Shown: positions 21,676 through 31,760 of the stretch, piece after piece | How the letters are laid out: each line of letters opens with the position of its first letter | Position numbering within the stretch: the stretch's first letter is position 1 | NCBI RefSeq assembly: GCF_003533305.1 | Contig: NZ_DOEH01000015.1 | Location: 248,001-312,000 of the forward strand | DNA: 64,000 nucleotides | From: Providencia sp. | GTDB lineage: Bacteria > Pseudomonadota > Gammaproteobacteria > Enterobacterales > Enterobacteriaceae | Direction: 5' to 3' | Translations under genes and position numbers: made by a program | Notes under the pieces: model-generated | What the model saw: only the letters and a program-made list of their open reading frames with translations | Told to the model about the DNA's origin: nothing | Databases searched by the model: none

Positions 21676-22719
21676 ATGACTGAAAAAATTAGATTAACGC
21701 AATACAGCCATGGTGCTGGTTGTGGATGTAAAATTGCGCCAAAAGTGCTTGAACAAATTCTACATACAGAGCAAGCCAAATTTCATGATCCACATTTGTT
21801 AGTGGGCAATGAAACAAAAGATGATGCTGCAGTTTATGATTTAGGTAATGGGATTGGTATCATCAGTACGACTGACTTTTTTATGCCGATTGTTGATTCA
21901 CCTTTTGAATTTGGTCGTATTGCGGCAACAAATGCAATTAGTGATATTTTTGCAATGGGTGGTAAACCGATTATGGCGATTGCCATTTTAGGTTGGCCAA
22001 TTGCGAAGTTACCACCGGAAGTTGCCCGTGAAGTGATTGAGGGTGGTCGCGCAGCTTGTGCTGATGCAGGGATCTCATTGGCGGGTGGACATTCGATTGA
22101 TGCACCAGAACCTATTTTTGGTTTAGCTGTGACTGGCGTGGTGAATACTGCTTATGTGAAGAAAAATAGTGCGGCTACAGCCGATTGCGAGCTATTTTTA
22201 ACCAAACCACTCGGGATTGGTATTCTGACCACCGCTGAGAAAAAAGGCGTTTTATCACCTGAACATCAAAACCTTGCATCTGAAACAATGTGCCAATTAA
22301 ATAAATTAGGTGCAGTGATTGCCCCGCTTGATGGTGTTACTGCGATGACTGACGTGACGGGATTTGGACTATTAGGTCATTTAAGTGAAATTTGTGAAGG
22401 CTCTGGTGTTCGTGCACAAATTTCATTTAGTAAAGTACCTAAACTTGCGGATGTAGAAAAATATATTGAAGCGGGTTGTGTGCCAGGCGGAACTCAACGT
22501 AATTTTGATAGTTATGGTCATCTTATTGCACCAATGACCGATTTACAGCGTAAATTACTTTGTGACCCACAAACTTCAGGTGGATTACTGATTGCAGTGA
22601 AACCTACAGAAATAGCTAAAATTAAAGACATTGCACAGCAGCAGGGTGTTTTGTTACAGTCTATCGGTAAATTATTACCCCATAGGGACAATGGACCTTT
22701 AATTGAAGTGATAGATTAA
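21676..22719 (+). CDS. selD: Selenophosphate synthetase SelD
   Basis: Makes selenophosphate from selenide and ATP, the selenium donor for selenocysteine tRNA and selenouridine. 347 residues. The active-site loop near the N-terminus is GAGCGCK with Cys16 and Lys19; here, as in E. coli, the catalytic position is Cys and not Sec. Further blocks are [40 protein letters not shown] and [12 protein letters not shown]. Its presence implies that the organism makes selenoproteins or selenouridine (inference). topB starts 3 bases after its stop. Confidence 0.96.
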   Translation: MTEKIRLTQYSHGAGCGCKIAPKVLEQILHTEQAKFHDPHLLVGNETKDDAAVYDLGNGIGIISTTDFFMPIVDSPFEFGRIAATNAISDIFAMGGKPIMAIAILGWPIAKLPPEVAREVIEGGRAACADAGISLAGGHSIDAPEPIFGLAVTGVVNTAYVKKNSAATADCELFLTKPLGIGILTTAEKKGVLSPEHQNLASETMCQLNKLGAVIAPLDGVTAMTDVTGFGLLGHLSEICEGSGVRAQISFSKVPKLADVEKYIEAGCVPGGTQRNFDSYGHLIAPMTDLQRKLLCDPQTSGGLLIAVKPTEIAKIKDIAQQQGVLLQSIGKLLPHRDNGPLIEVID

Positions 22720-22722
22720 TTC

Positions 22723-24657
22723 ATGCGTTTGTTTATTGCGGAAAAGCCCAGCCTTGCTAGGGCAATTGCGGATGTATTACCAAAACCTCATAAACGGGGC
22801 GATGGTTTTATTCAATGTGGTGATGGTCAAACAGTGACATGGTGTATTGGCCATCTATTAGAGCAAGCTGAGCCGGACGCTTATGAGCCGCGCTACGCCC
22901 GTTGGAATTTACAAGATTTGCCAATTATCCCGGATAAATGGCTATTAAAACCGCGGCCCTCAGTAACCAAACAACTGAAAACAATTGAAGTGCTATTAAA
23001 GCAAGCAACTGTCATTATCCACGCAGGAGACCCTGATAGAGAAGGACAGTTGCTGGTAGATGAAGTTCTCGATTTTTTAAAGCTACCCGATGAAAAAAGA
23101 AAGACAGTTAAACGTTGTCTGATTAATGACCTTAATCCACAGGCCGTAGAAAGAGCAATAGAGCGATTAAGAGAAAACCGTGACTTTATCCCTTTGTGTG
23201 TATCAGCATTAGCTAGAGCGCGTGCTGATTGGCTTTACGGTATTAATATGACTCGAGCCTATACATTATTAGGCCAACGAGGTGGCTATCAAGGTGTTCT
23301 TTCAGTTGGGCGTGTCCAAACTCCGATTTTGGGGCTGGTCGTTCGACGTGACGAAGAAATAGAAAATTTTATTTCCAAAGATTATTTTGAAGTTAAAGCG
23401 CATATAGTGACACCATTGGATGAACGCTTTGTGGCAACATGGCAGCCAAGTGAATCTTGTCTCGACTATCAAGATGAAGAAGGTCGCTTATTTCATCGTC
23501 CATTAGCTGAGCATGTTATTGCACGCATTGAAGGTAAACCTGCGATTGTCACGCAATATCAAGATAAACGTGAATCTGAAATCGCGCCGTTACCATTTTC
23601 TCTTTCTGCGTTGCAGATTGAAGCGGCTAAAAAATTTGGCTTAAGCGCTCAGGAAGTCCTCGATATTTGTCAGCGCCTATATGAAACCCATAAGCTTATT
23701 ACCTATCCGCGTTCTGATAGTCGATACTTACCCGATGAGCATTTTGCTGGGCGTCATTCTGTGCTTAATGCCATTGCAGTGCATCAACCTGAGCTTACTG
23801 AGTTTGAATTACCTGAATTAGACAAAAAAAATCGTTGTTGGGACGACAAAAAGGTCGATGCCCACCATGCGATTATTCCTACGGCTAAAACATCTGCTAC
23901 GAAGCTAACAGAACATGAAGCTAATATTTATCAGTTAGTCGCTCGTCAATATATTATTCAATTTATGTCTGATGCCGTTTATCGAAAATGCACAATCGAT
24001 TTAGAAATCGAAAACGGTAAATTTAATGCTAAAGCACGGTTTCTTGCAGAGGCGGGTTGGCGAGTCGTACTTGGTGGTAAAGAGCGCGATGCAGAAAATG
24101 ATGGAATGCCATTACCTGTTGTGAGTAAAGGTGATGAGCTATTGTGTGAGAAGGGGGAAGTGATTGAGAGACAAACTCAGCCACCTAGACCTTTTACTGA
24201 TGCAACATTGCTGTCGGCTATGACTGGTATTGCTCGATTTGTTCAAGACAAAGCATTAAAAAAAGTATTGCGTGAAACGGATGGTTTGGGAACGGAAGCG
24301 ACTCGAGCGGGTATTATTGATTTACTATTCAAAAGACAGTTTTTGTTTAAAAAAGGTCGAAATATTCACTCTTCTCCTGCTGGTAGAGCGTTAATTCATG
24401 TGCTACCCGATATGGCGACATTGCCAGATATGACTGCTCAGTGGGAATCTCGACTAACTCAAATTAGTGAGAAACAAACCCGTTACGATGATTTTATGCA
24501 ACCACTAAGCCAAACACTGATTCAACTGATACATCAGGCCCGTCAATATACAAATTTGCGTGCTTTTAGAGAGTTACCACCGGTTGCAGCAAGCAAAGGC
24601 ACTAAAAAAGTCACTAAAGTCAAAAGTGATAAAAAAAGTAAAAAGAAAAGTGATTAA
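22723..24657 (+). CDS. topB: DNA topoisomerase III TopB
   Basis: Type IA topoisomerase that decatenates and resolves DNA intermediates by passing single strands. 644 residues. The N-terminal Toprim domain has [13 protein letters not shown] and [12 protein letters not shown] with the metal-binding acidic residues; the catalytic tyrosine is in [25 protein letters not shown] is also typical. The C-terminus ends in a Lys-rich tail (about 20 residues) and shows no zinc fingers, as expected for TopB rather than TopA. Last gene of the ydjA-selD-topB operon; a terminator follows. Confidence 0.95.
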   Translation: MRLFIAEKPSLARAIADVLPKPHKRGDGFIQCGDGQTVTWCIGHLLEQAEPDAYEPRYARWNLQDLPIIPDKWLLKPRPSVTKQLKTIEVLLKQATVIIHAGDPDREGQLLVDEVLDFLKLPDEKRKTVKRCLINDLNPQAVERAIERLRENRDFIPLCVSALARARADWLYGINMTRAYTLLGQRGGYQGVLSVGRVQTPILGLVVRRDEEIENFISKDYFEVKAHIVTPLDERFVATWQPSESCLDYQDEEGRLFHRPLAEHVIARIEGKPAIVTQYQDKRESEIAPLPFSLSALQIEAAKKFGLSAQEVLDICQRLYETHKLITYPRSDSRYLPDEHFAGRHSVLNAIAVHQPELTEFELPELDKKNRCWDDKKVDAHHAIIPTAKTSATKLTEHEANIYQLVARQYIIQFMSDAVYRKCTIDLEIENGKFNAKARFLAEAGWRVVLGGKERDAENDGMPLPVVSKGDELLCEKGEVIERQTQPPRPFTDATLLSAMTGIARFVQDKALKKVLRETDGLGTEATRAGIIDLLFKRQFLFKKGRNIHSSPAGRALIHVLPDMATLPDMTAQWESRLTQISEKQTRYDDFMQPLSQTLIQLIHQARQYTNLRAFRELPPVAASKGTKKVTKVKSDKKSKKKSD

Positions 24658-24675
24658 AATTGAATAATTAAATTT

Positions 24676-24702
24676 AAAAAGGAGCCAATGGCTCCTTTTT
24701 TG
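24676..24702. terminator. Bidirectional terminator topB / xthA
   Basis: AAAAAGGAGCC and GGCTCCTTTTTT arms with a short AAT loop give U-runs on both strands between the convergent genes. Confidence 0.88.
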
Positions 24703-24721
24703 TATTTCTACAAGCATGAAC

Positions 24722-25534
24722 TTATTTTGTTAAATTAAACTCAGCCCAAACTGGTGCATGATCAGACGGTTTTTCCATTCCTCGAATTTCATAATCAATA
24801 CCGGTTTCAGTGCACTGTTCGGCAAGCTTTTTAGACGCTAGAAGTAAATCTATTCGTAAGCCACGGTTATCGTCAAAACCTTTAGAGCGGTAATCAAACC
24901 ATGAATAACAATCTGATACATTAGGGTTTTTAGCGCGATAAGTATCGACTAATCCCCAATTCATGAGTCTATCAAGCCATTCACGCTCTTCTGGCAGAAA
25001 TGAACATTTCCCTGTTTTTAACCAGCGTTTACGATTGACTTCACCAATACCAATATCTAGGTCGGTATGGCTAATATTCAAATCACCCATAATAAGAAGT
25101 TGAGAGTCTTCAGTTTGTGTAGTGGTAATGTAGTCTTGTAAGTCGCGATAGAATTTTTCTTTTGCTGGAAATTTAGTCGGGTGGTCGCGACTTTCACCTT
25201 GAGGGAAGTAACCGTTAACAATTGTCAATAAGCCTTGGTTTGTTTCGATATCTGCCATGATGATACGACGCTGAGCATCTTCATCATCGGTAGGAAAGCC
25301 TTTCCTTACGGCAATAGGTTCATTTTTTAATAGTAATGCGACTCCATAATGGCCTTTTTGTCCGTGATGGTAAACATGGTAGCCAAGTTTACCGACTTCT
25401 TCATGAGGAAACATATCATCATGGACTTTAATCTCTTGTAGGCCTATCACTTCAGGTTGATGTTTTTCAATGATAGCAGCAAGTTGGTGGGGGCGAGCTC
25501 TTAGGCCATTAATGTTAAAGGAGATGAATTTCAT
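24722..25534 (-). CDS. xthA: Exodeoxyribonuclease III XthA
   Basis: Main AP endonuclease and 3'-5' exonuclease of base excision repair. 270 residues. Endonuclease/exonuclease/phosphatase fold with [11 protein letters not shown] at the start, LQEIKVHD (metal-binding Glu), [23 protein letters not shown] and the terminal catalytic SDHAPVW. I chose ATG 25534 (MKFISFN) by alignment; an in-frame ATG two codons upstream (25540) has a slightly better placed AGG and could be the true start. It is followed upstream by an unusually AT-rich spacer. Confidence 0.94.
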   Translation of the reverse strand: MKFISFNINGLRARPHQLAAIIEKHQPEVIGLQEIKVHDDMFPHEEVGKLGYHVYHHGQKGHYGVALLLKNEPIAVRKGFPTDDEDAQRRIIMADIETNQGLLTIVNGYFPQGESRDHPTKFPAKEKFYRDLQDYITTTQTEDSQLLIMGDLNISHTDLDIGIGEVNRKRWLKTGKCSFLPEEREWLDRLMNWGLVDTYRAKNPNVSDCYSWFDYRSKGFDDNRGLRIDLLLASKKLAEQCTETGIDYEIRGMEKPSDHAPVWAEFNLTK

Positions 25535-25540
25535 GATCAT

Positions 25541-25987
25541 TGTACCTATTATTTTTTAGTTATCACTTTAGCTGATTCTACCAGAGGATAAGAATAGTGT
25601 AACTATCAAATATATTTTTATAGAGTAATTTATAATTTATTAGACAAATTTAAATTTGATTAAATATAAAATGTTTATTCTTAATTAAAAAATAATTATT
25701 AATATTATGATTAATAATTATTTTTTTCATTTAAAGTCAATTGGTTATTTGTATTTTAATGTGATTTAATAGTGGAGTCATAAAAAATAATCAAATGAAA
25801 CAATATTATATATTGCTTTGCTATGTTGGAAAATATAAAAATACTTTTAAGAAATATTGTTATTCATTTAATGAAAATTTAAATTTAATTTTTAATTAGA
25901 TGTTTAAGATTATGGACTGACTTACAAATGATTGTTTTAAAAATAATCATGTTAGTTAATATTTTAATAAATAGTGGGGTCATAGAT
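25541..25987. other. Very AT-rich spacer xthA / LysR gene
   Basis: 447 bases between divergent genes, markedly richer in A+T than the rest of the window. It contains a perfect 17-bp A/T-only inverted repeat (25687-25726). No ORF is supported besides out-of-frame chance frames. The LysR gene promoter must lie here. Confidence 0.55.
25687..25726. repeat. 17-bp perfect A/T inverted repeat
   Basis: Left arm 25687-25703 and right arm 25710-25726 are exact reverse complements, with a 6-base loop ATTATG and one further T after the right arm. It lies 262 bases upstream of the LysR-type gene and 147 bases upstream of the xthA start. Confidence 0.7.
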
Positions 25988-26863
25988 ATGTTCTTTTCAA
26001 GAAAATTAGAGGCGTTTATGGCAGTTGTCGAAAATGGCTCGCTAAGCAAGGCGGCAAGGGTGATGAACCGCACGACGCCACCTATCGCTAAATCAATAAA
26101 AGATTTTGAAACTAGCCTAGGTAAGCGACTTTTTAAACGAGAAAAATTTGGAATGACATTAACTAAGGATGGCCAGGAGCTTTATAACGATCTTAGGGAT
26201 TTATACTTACAAGAAAAAGAAATAACAAAAAAACATTTTTCTGGATATGTTGTCAATGAAGCTAATATTTATTATGACTGGGGTAAGGAAAATCATTTAA
26301 TTAATCTTTATCAGGCAGCTCATCAAAATAATGTTCAAGTTAACATTCTAAGGTTTAATTATGATGAGGTGGATGAAATTATTGATTATGATGGTAACAC
26401 CCTAATTTTAAGCTCAGAGCTCGTTATTAGCGAACGTTTTTCTTTACAGCGGAAAATAGAAAACTCACCACTAGGAATATATTGTAGAAAAGAACTGTAT
26501 GAAAAATTTAATTCTAACGTGACTGAATTACTACAAAAAAGTACATGGTTATGTGACCCTGCTTTTTATAAAAGCGCCTTGATGGCAGATTTACTTGCAA
26601 AAGTCGAAACGACAGATAGTAAATCAAGTATTAGGCAAATGGATAATATTGGGTGTTGTCAGAGTTTTATACAGGATGGTGATTTTATTGGGATTATTGA
26701 TCATTACCCTGAAGATGAGCTAAATGATAAATCTTTAATTTACTTATCATTGAATCGCATGTTAGAGCTAAGTAACTGCTATATCTATAAATCTAAGGCA
26801 CATTCAAGTGTTTTAAATCGTTTTATGGGAGTTGTTGACAGTTTAGGTAAAAAACAATCTTAG
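25988..26863 (+). CDS. Divergent LysR-type transcriptional regulator
   Basis: 291-residue DNA-binding protein. The N-terminal 65 residues form a LysR-type winged helix-turn-helix (LEAFMAVVENGSLSKAARVM, then KSIKDFETSLGKRLFKRE). The remaining 220 residues correspond to an effector domain but do not resemble any LysR regulator I can name; the usual glycine-containing motifs are hard to find and the region is rich in Asn, Ile and Lys. ATG 25988 was chosen because the domain begins there, with a GGGG about 9 bases upstream; upstream in-frame ATGs add unconserved residues. Codon use is AT-rich. It ends 1 base before the 3' end of the oppositely oriented tRNA-Tyr. No target operon is adjacent apart from divergent xthA, so its role is unknown. 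Confidence 0.8.
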   Translation: MFFSRKLEAFMAVVENGSLSKAARVMNRTTPPIAKSIKDFETSLGKRLFKREKFGMTLTKDGQELYNDLRDLYLQEKEITKKHFSGYVVNEANIYYDWGKENHLINLYQAAHQNNVQVNILRFNYDEVDEIIDYDGNTLILSSELVISERFSLQRKIENSPLGIYCRKELYEKFNSNVTELLQKSTWLCDPAFYKSALMADLLAKVETTDSKSSIRQMDNIGCCQSFIQDGDFIGIIDHYPEDELNDKSLIYLSLNRMLELSNCYIYKSKAHSSVLNRFMGVVDSLGKKQS

Positions 26864-26864
26864 A

Positions 26865-26949
<85 letters not shown>

Positions 26950-26979
26950 AGATTTTGAATTGCTGTAATCGTTCTCAGC

Positions 26980-27014
26980 GGGCGGCATCATATCAAATGA
27001 CGCGCCCCTGTAAA
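26980..27014 (-). promoter_or_regulatory. Stringent-type promoter of tRNA-Tyr
   Basis: On the minus strand: -35 TTTACA (27014-27009), a 16-base spacer, -10 TATGAT (26992-26987), then a GC-rich discriminator GCCGCCC (26986-26980). The hexamers, spacer length and discriminator closely follow the classic E. coli tyrT promoter, which is under stringent (ppGpp) control and Fis activation. Confidence 0.85.
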
Positions 27015-27174
27015 GTATTAATTATAAAAAAAGATCTAAATGCTGTTTTTTTATTCTTTATGTTTGTAAAAACAACAAATTAACACAGTTACGGTTATAG
27101 ATGAGTGTTTTATGAAAAACGATTATATTTAAATATCACTTTCTATAAAGTGACTTGTTGAGATCCTCATGACA

Positions 27175-27225
27175 GATAAAAGCCATGCTATTAATTGTCA
27201 TGTGACTTTATAAAAGCATGGCTTT
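27175..27225 (-). terminator. Probable terminator of purU
   Basis: AAAGCCATGCT (27179-27189) pairs with AGCATGGCTTT (27215-27225) across a 25-base loop; U-rich sequence follows on the minus strand (TTTATC). The loop is long for an intrinsic terminator. Confidence 0.55.
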
Positions 27226-27254
27226 AAAAACAACGAACTTATAAAAGAACAAAT

Positions 27255-28103
27255 TTATAAAATAATGGTCCGGTTGCCATAAACAAATACACGCTGAGAC
27301 AATACCCAAGATAGGGCATGGCTGAGTACGTTTTTCTCAACATCACGCCCTGCACGCATCATATCATCGGCAGAAAACGTATGATCAATGTTAATCACGT
27401 TTTGAGTGATGATTGGGCCTTCGTCAAGGCTATCATTTACAAAATGTGCCGTTGCACCAATAATTTTCACACCGCGCTCATAGGCTTGATGGTATGGGCG
27501 AGCACCAATAAAGGCAGGTAAGAATGAATGGTGAATATTGATAATTTGATTTGGATAATGTTGTACAAACTCAGGAGTTAATACGCGCATATATTTTGCT
27601 AATACAACATAATCAGGCTGATATTGATCAATTTGAGCCGTCATTTTTTCGTCGTGCTGTTCACGCGTTAAGCCTTCATGGCTAATATGATGGAAAGGAA
27701 TACCAAATTGCTCGACTAAATTTTTTAACGTTTCATGGTTGCCGATAACCGCTGCAATTTCTACGTCTAAGCCATCGTAAGCACTTTTCATCAGTAAATC
27801 GCCAAGACAGTGCGCTTCTTTCGTCACCATAACGACAATGCGGCGACGCCCAGATGAATTCAATTCACGTATTGAACCCTTAGGTAGAGCATCGTCAAGA
27901 TCTGCTAGAAGGGTTTCATCATTAAAGATCCCCTCAAGTTCAGTTCTCATGAAAAAGCGGCCGGTCAGATGATCGACAAATTCATTATTCTGAACGATAT
28001 TAAGTTGGTGCTTATAGCAAATATTGGTAATTTTGGCGATAAGTCCTTTCGCGTCAGGGCAAATCGTCCTGAGAATTTTTTTTTGTACATTTTTGTGTTG
28101 CAT
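27255..28103 (-). CDS. purU: Formyltetrahydrofolate deformylase PurU
   Basis: Hydrolyses 10-formyl-tetrahydrofolate to formate and tetrahydrofolate, supplying formate for PurT in purine synthesis and balancing one-carbon pools. 282 residues. N-terminal ACT domain (about 8-90) with CPDAKGLIAKITN; C-terminal formyltransferase domain with INIHHSFLPAFIGARPYH (catalytic Asn-His) and NDSLDEGPII (catalytic Asp). Very similar to E. coli over its length, including the terminus RVFVYGNRTIIL. ychJ lies 108 bases upstream on the same strand. Confidence 0.96.
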   Translation of the reverse strand: MQHKNVQKKILRTICPDAKGLIAKITNICYKHQLNIVQNNEFVDHLTGRFFMRTELEGIFNDETLLADLDDALPKGSIRELNSSGRRRIVVMVTKEAHCLGDLLMKSAYDGLDVEIAAVIGNHETLKNLVEQFGIPFHHISHEGLTREQHDEKMTAQIDQYQPDYVVLAKYMRVLTPEFVQHYPNQIINIHHSFLPAFIGARPYHQAYERGVKIIGATAHFVNDSLDEGPIITQNVINIDHTFSADDMMRAGRDVEKNVLSHALSWVLSQRVFVYGNRTIIL

Positions 28104-28211
28104 GAAGCTGTCTAATCCTTAACTAGCAAAAGTCTAACTATTTAATGGGTAAACAAAAATAGTAGACCAATGGCAAACTGTGCACTTAACGAATTTTGAT
28201 AAAACATATCA

Positions 28212-28688
28212 CTAACTATCGCAGCACTTTTTAAATTTTTTACCTGAACCGCAAGGACACGGATCATTGCGGCTTACTTTCGGTGTAGTGCCATCTATGT
28301 AATACCAACGCGTATTAGTGCGAAGAAAACGGGAACGTTCATGAATAAGTTGTTTATCATCAGCTTTTTCATCAATAAAGCAAGCCGAAAATTCGACATA
28401 TGCCTCATCTGAATTTTTAGCATAAGAAGAACTAATAACATGAAGGCCTAACCATTGGGTCGATTCAAAGCTCTTAATTATCTCTTTGCGAAAATTTTGA
28501 GCCTTAGAATCAGGATGCCAAGTGTTAATGAGGTAGTCTGCATTTTTGCAAACATAAGCGCTATATCTTGAGCGCATTAATTGCTCAGGTGTCTCAGGTA
28601 TCGCATTACCGAGCAAGAAAGGTTCACAACAGTGGCTAAACTCTTGTTGATTCCCACAAGGGCAAATATTTTTAAGTAATAGATTCAT
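28212..28688 (-). CDS. ychJ: SEC-C motif protein YchJ
   Basis: 158-residue protein with a zinc-binding SEC-C motif at each end: [13 protein letters not shown] near the N-terminus and [15 protein letters not shown] at the C-terminus. Between them lies an NTF2-like YchJ middle domain ([24 protein letters not shown]). Function is unknown; SEC-C motifs are otherwise seen on SecA, where they bind SecB. The start ATG 28688 was chosen because the first SEC-C motif begins soon after it and GAG lies 6 bases upstream; the frame is open to 28727. It is divergent from rssB. Confidence 0.9.
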   Translation of the reverse strand: MNLLLKNICPCGNQQEFSHCCEPFLLGNAIPETPEQLMRSRYSAYVCKNADYLINTWHPDSKAQNFRKEIIKSFESTQWLGLHVISSSYAKNSDEAYVEFSACFIDEKADDKQLIHERSRFLRTNTRWYYIDGTTPKVSRNDPCPCGSGKKFKKCCDS

Positions 28689-28816
28689 TTTTTCTCGATA
28701 AAAATAAGTATACGGTGCAAAAATCACTATACTTTAAAAATGGGTAGATAATGATTTTGTTGGATGAATAATAGCATTGTTAATTAAACCAGGTTTGAGT
28801 AGTTGTAGGTGGGTGA

Positions 28817-29830
28817 ATGATGATAAATAAAAAAATACTCATAATTGAAGATGAAAAAGTTTTTCGAAGCATTTTAGGGGATTACCTTAAAAATATAGGC
28901 ACGCAGGTTTATACTGCCGACAATGGTGAAATGGCCATAGAGCTACTGACTGCCCATAATATCGCCCCTGATATTATTTTATGTGACTTAAATATGCCTA
29001 TCATGAATGGCGAGGCGTTCATGATAGAGCTCGTGAATAGGGAAATAAATATCCCGGTTATTGTTATTTCTGCAACCACGGATTTCACTCAACTGGATAG
29101 AATGTTTCGTCTGGGAGCGAAAGATGCATTGCTTAAACCAATAAAAAATCTAGATGAGGTTAAGAAAACTATCCATCGCGCATTGTATCCTGAACAATAC
29201 AATACCGCGTTTTTGGCTGAGGGGGAATTGCAAAATATATCGAGCTTATTAGAAAATGATGAGTACGATATAATGCCAGTATTAAGGCAGTTACAGCCAC
29301 CAGTGAGCCAGATTATAAATAATTATAGGATTAATTATCGACAATTGAATGAAGCGAATCGATTTGGTTTATTACTCGATTTAGCTGCGTTGTCAGATAG
29401 TCAAATCGGCTTTTATTGTATAGATACGGAACGATCCCCTCATGAGGGGGTTATGGCTGCGTTTTTGATCCGCGTGGTGTTTAATGACTTATTAAAGAGT
29501 GCTGTGAGCCATCCAGATAAAAAATTGCCAAAAATTGATAAGATAATTAATCAAATAAATTATTTACTTGAAGACTCTGGATTTAATGGGCAATTTCCAC
29601 TTTTATTGGGTTACTTTAATACGAAGAACAAGTCTATCATATTGGCTAGTGCAGGCCTTGAAGCTGAAGTGACAACAGAAAAAGGGAATTTTAACTTAGC
29701 ACGAAGTATTCCTTTAGGAACTTTGACTTTTTATCAATCAAATCAGCTCGACATTAAGGGGTCTGAGTGGCAATGTTTAATTCGTAATAATAGTCAAAAA
29801 ATTAAACTGATGTTTAGCCCACAAACTTAA
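28817..29830 (+). CDS. rssB: Sigma-S degradation adaptor RssB
   Basis: Response-regulator adaptor that delivers the stationary-phase sigma factor RpoS to ClpXP. 337 residues. N-terminal receiver domain with acidic pocket EDE (11-13), phospho-acceptor Asp57 in ILCDLNMP, and Lys in LLKPIKN; C-terminal PP2C-like domain with LQPPVSQIINNYRINYRQL and GQFPLLLGYF. It is more diverged from E. coli than its neighbours but shares the hallmark blocks. E. coli has rssA just upstream; here rssA is missing and ychJ is directly divergent. galU follows on the same strand. Confidence 0.92.
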   Translation: MMINKKILIIEDEKVFRSILGDYLKNIGTQVYTADNGEMAIELLTAHNIAPDIILCDLNMPIMNGEAFMIELVNREINIPVIVISATTDFTQLDRMFRLGAKDALLKPIKNLDEVKKTIHRALYPEQYNTAFLAEGELQNISSLLENDEYDIMPVLRQLQPPVSQIINNYRINYRQLNEANRFGLLLDLAALSDSQIGFYCIDTERSPHEGVMAAFLIRVVFNDLLKSAVSHPDKKLPKIDKIINQINYLLEDSGFNGQFPLLLGYFNTKNKSIILASAGLEAEVTTEKGNFNLARSIPLGTLTFYQSNQLDIKGSEWQCLIRNNSQKIKLMFSPQT

Positions 29831-29997
29831 ACCAAGCTTAACATTATTATTCAAATATCATTAAAAACAGCTAATCAGACTCATCGCTATTTATTCAAAG
29901 TTGATTCCTGATATACTTCCGCGCACTGAAAATGCACAGCTATATATTTCTGAAATATTAGGCGCAGGTGCTTAGGAAATTTCTGGAGCTTCGATAA

Positions 29998-30927
29998 ATG
30001 ATAAAACGTAAAGTGCGTAAGGCGGTAATCCCTGTTGCTGGATTAGGTACTCGCATGCTTCCTGCAACTAAGGCTATTCCAAAGGAAATGTTGCCAATTG
30101 TTGACAAACCACTTATTCAATATGTTGTTAATGAGTGTATTGCAGCAGGCATCAATGAAATAGTATTAGTGACACATTCATCAAAAAACTCGATTGAAAA
30201 TCATTTTGATACTAGTTTTGAACTTGAAGCGATTTTAGAGGCTCGTGTTAAACGTCAACTACTTGATGAAGTGCAATCTATTTGCCCAAGGCATGTGACA
30301 ATTATGCAAACTCGCCAAGGTATTGCTAAAGGATTAGGTCACGCTATTTTATGTGCTAAGCCATTAGTGGGTGATGAGCCATTCGTTGTTATTTTACCTG
30401 ATGTTATTTTAGACCGTTATAGTACTGACCTAACTAAATTCAATCTTAGAGAAATGTTAGATCATTATGAAGAGTCTGGTGCTAGCCAAATACTCGTTGA
30501 GCCTGTACCTGAGGACGAGGTTTCTAATTATGGTATTGTTGACTGTAATGGTGAAATATTGCAGCCTGGAGATAGTAAGCCAATCGTCCGTATGGTGGAA
30601 AAACCTCGTAAAGATGAAGCACCCTCTAATTTATCTATTGTTGGCCGTTATGTTTTATCTGAAAAGATTTGGGACGCTTTATCTAAAACAACACCTGGCG
30701 CTGGTGATGAAATACAATTAACGGATGCTATTACATTAATGATGGCAAACAATGAGCCTGTTGAAGCATACCACTTATGTGGTAAGAGTCATGACTGTGG
30801 TAATAAATTAGGTTACATGAAAGCATTTGTCGAATATGGCATACAACATGATACGCTAGGAAAAGATTTTACTCAGTGGGTGAAAGAATTAGCAGATAAA
30901 TTGAATACATCCGCTACATTGAAATAA
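29998..30927 (+). CDS. galU: UTP-glucose-1-phosphate uridylyltransferase GalU
   Basis: Makes UDP-glucose from UTP and glucose-1-phosphate, needed for LPS core, galactose use and osmoprotectants. 309 residues (E. coli 302). Nucleotidyltransferase motif [20 protein letters not shown] at the N-terminus with [19 protein letters not shown] supplies the metal-binding Asp; [12 protein letters not shown] and [11 protein letters not shown] are conserved. GGAG lies about 9 bases before the ATG. A terminator follows at 30949-30981. Confidence 0.96.
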   Translation: MIKRKVRKAVIPVAGLGTRMLPATKAIPKEMLPIVDKPLIQYVVNECIAAGINEIVLVTHSSKNSIENHFDTSFELEAILEARVKRQLLDEVQSICPRHVTIMQTRQGIAKGLGHAILCAKPLVGDEPFVVILPDVILDRYSTDLTKFNLREMLDHYEESGASQILVEPVPEDEVSNYGIVDCNGEILQPGDSKPIVRMVEKPRKDEAPSNLSIVGRYVLSEKIWDALSKTTPGAGDEIQLTDAITLMMANNEPVEAYHLCGKSHDCGNKLGYMKAFVEYGIQHDTLGKDFTQWVKELADKLNTSATLK

Positions 30928-30948
30928 TATATCTACTCTTTATATTAT

Positions 30949-30981
30949 TAAAGGCCAACACGAAAGTGAAGGCCTTTTTTT
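30949..30981 (+). terminator. Intrinsic terminator of galU
   Basis: AAGGCC (30951-30956) and GGCCTT (30971-30976) with an internal AACACGAAAGTGA loop that can pair further (CAC/GTG), followed by seven T. Confidence 0.85.
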
Positions 30982-31299
30982 GTACATCTAGAATAAGTAA
31001 ATGAACTCATTTTTATGAGGCAATTAACATTGTTTATTTAGCATAGGTGGGTTATTTTTTTTTGAAAAATCGGACTAAATTCATAAACTCGTTATCTAAA
31101 AATATATTTTTAAGTGTGATTGAAATTACATATCTTTACTTTAATCGAGTGACTTATTTTATAAGCCTGTTTTTTAGAGTAACTCAATGGAGTCAGTGAA
31201 AACCTAAATATGATGATTAATATAGAGTTATTCTAGATTTATAAGTATGAATGAGTAATTTTAAGAAGGGCTAATATAAATTGTTATATTAGGATTTAA

Positions 31300-31330
31300 A
31301 CAAAAACACCCTTTATAAAAAGGGTGTTTA
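31300..31330 (-). terminator. Intrinsic terminator of hns
   Basis: AAACACCCTTT (31304-31314) and AAAGGGTGTTT (31319-31329) with a 4-base loop; a U-run (TTTTTG) follows on the minus strand. Confidence 0.85.
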
Positions 31331-31349
31331 GAATAGATTTTTAGGCTAA

Positions 31350-31760
31350 TTAGATTAAGAAATCATCTAAAGATTTACCTTGTTCTTCAATGGCAACTTT
31401 GATTACAGCTGGAGTACGGCCTTGGCCTGTCCAAGTTTTGCTTTCGCCATTTTCATCGATATATTTGTATTTAGCTGGACGTGCAGCACGTTTAGCTCTG
31501 GTACTTGTAGTTTTAGTTGAATCCATAGTTTGCAGAAGGTCATTTAAATCTACGCCTTGCTCTAGGATCATTTCACGTACTTTTTCTAATTTACGGTTAC
31601 GCTCTTCTAATTCAGCGCGAACTTGGCTTTCTTCATCACGACGTTCTTCAACAACGACAGTTAATTTCTCTAGCATTTCTTCTAAAGATTCTAAAGTTAC
31701 TTCGCGAGCTTGAGCACGAAGAGTACGGATGTTATTTAACGCTTTTAAAGATTCGCTCAT
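31350..31760 (-). CDS. hns: Nucleoid-associated silencer H-NS
   Basis: Abundant DNA-binding protein that silences AT-rich and horizontally acquired genes. 136 residues. The N-terminal half is a charged coiled-coil oligomerisation region (about 1-80); a basic linker with [11 protein letters not shown] leads to the C-terminal DNA-binding domain with the AT-hook-like TWTGQGRTP loop. The end KSLDDFLI resembles E. coli. With E. coli-like flanks (galU, tdk) this is hns itself rather than stpA. Confidence 0.96.
   Translation of the reverse strand: MSESLKALNNIRTLRAQAREVTLESLEEMLEKLTVVVEERRDEESQVRAELEERNRKLEKVREMILEQGVDLNDLLQTMDSTKTTSTRAKRAARPAKYKYIDENGESKTWTGQGRTPAVIKVAIEEQGKSLDDFLI

Larger units (their letters stand above)
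26950..27254. other. Spacer between tRNA-Tyr and purU
   Basis: 305 bases. It holds the tRNA promoter (26980-27014), AT-rich upstream sequence that could bind Fis (inference), a perfect 7-bp hairpin TCACTTT/AAAGTGA (27136-27153) and the purU terminator. No second tRNA is present. Confidence 0.6.
30928..31349. other. Spacer between convergent galU and hns
   Basis: 422 bases. It holds the galU terminator, a 9-bp inverted repeat CTAATATAA/TTATATTAG (31271-31292) and the hns terminator. No ORF or RNA gene is recognisable in the AT-rich middle. Confidence 0.5.

Noticed and set aside
21676..22719. SelD as a selenoprotein with in-frame UGA
   Set aside because: The active-site loop reads GAGCGCK with ordinary Cys codons and no internal stop.
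26950..27254. Second tandem tRNA-Tyr as in E. coli tyrTV
   Set aside because: The sequence upstream of the single tRNA is promoter and purU terminator; no second cloverleaf is present.
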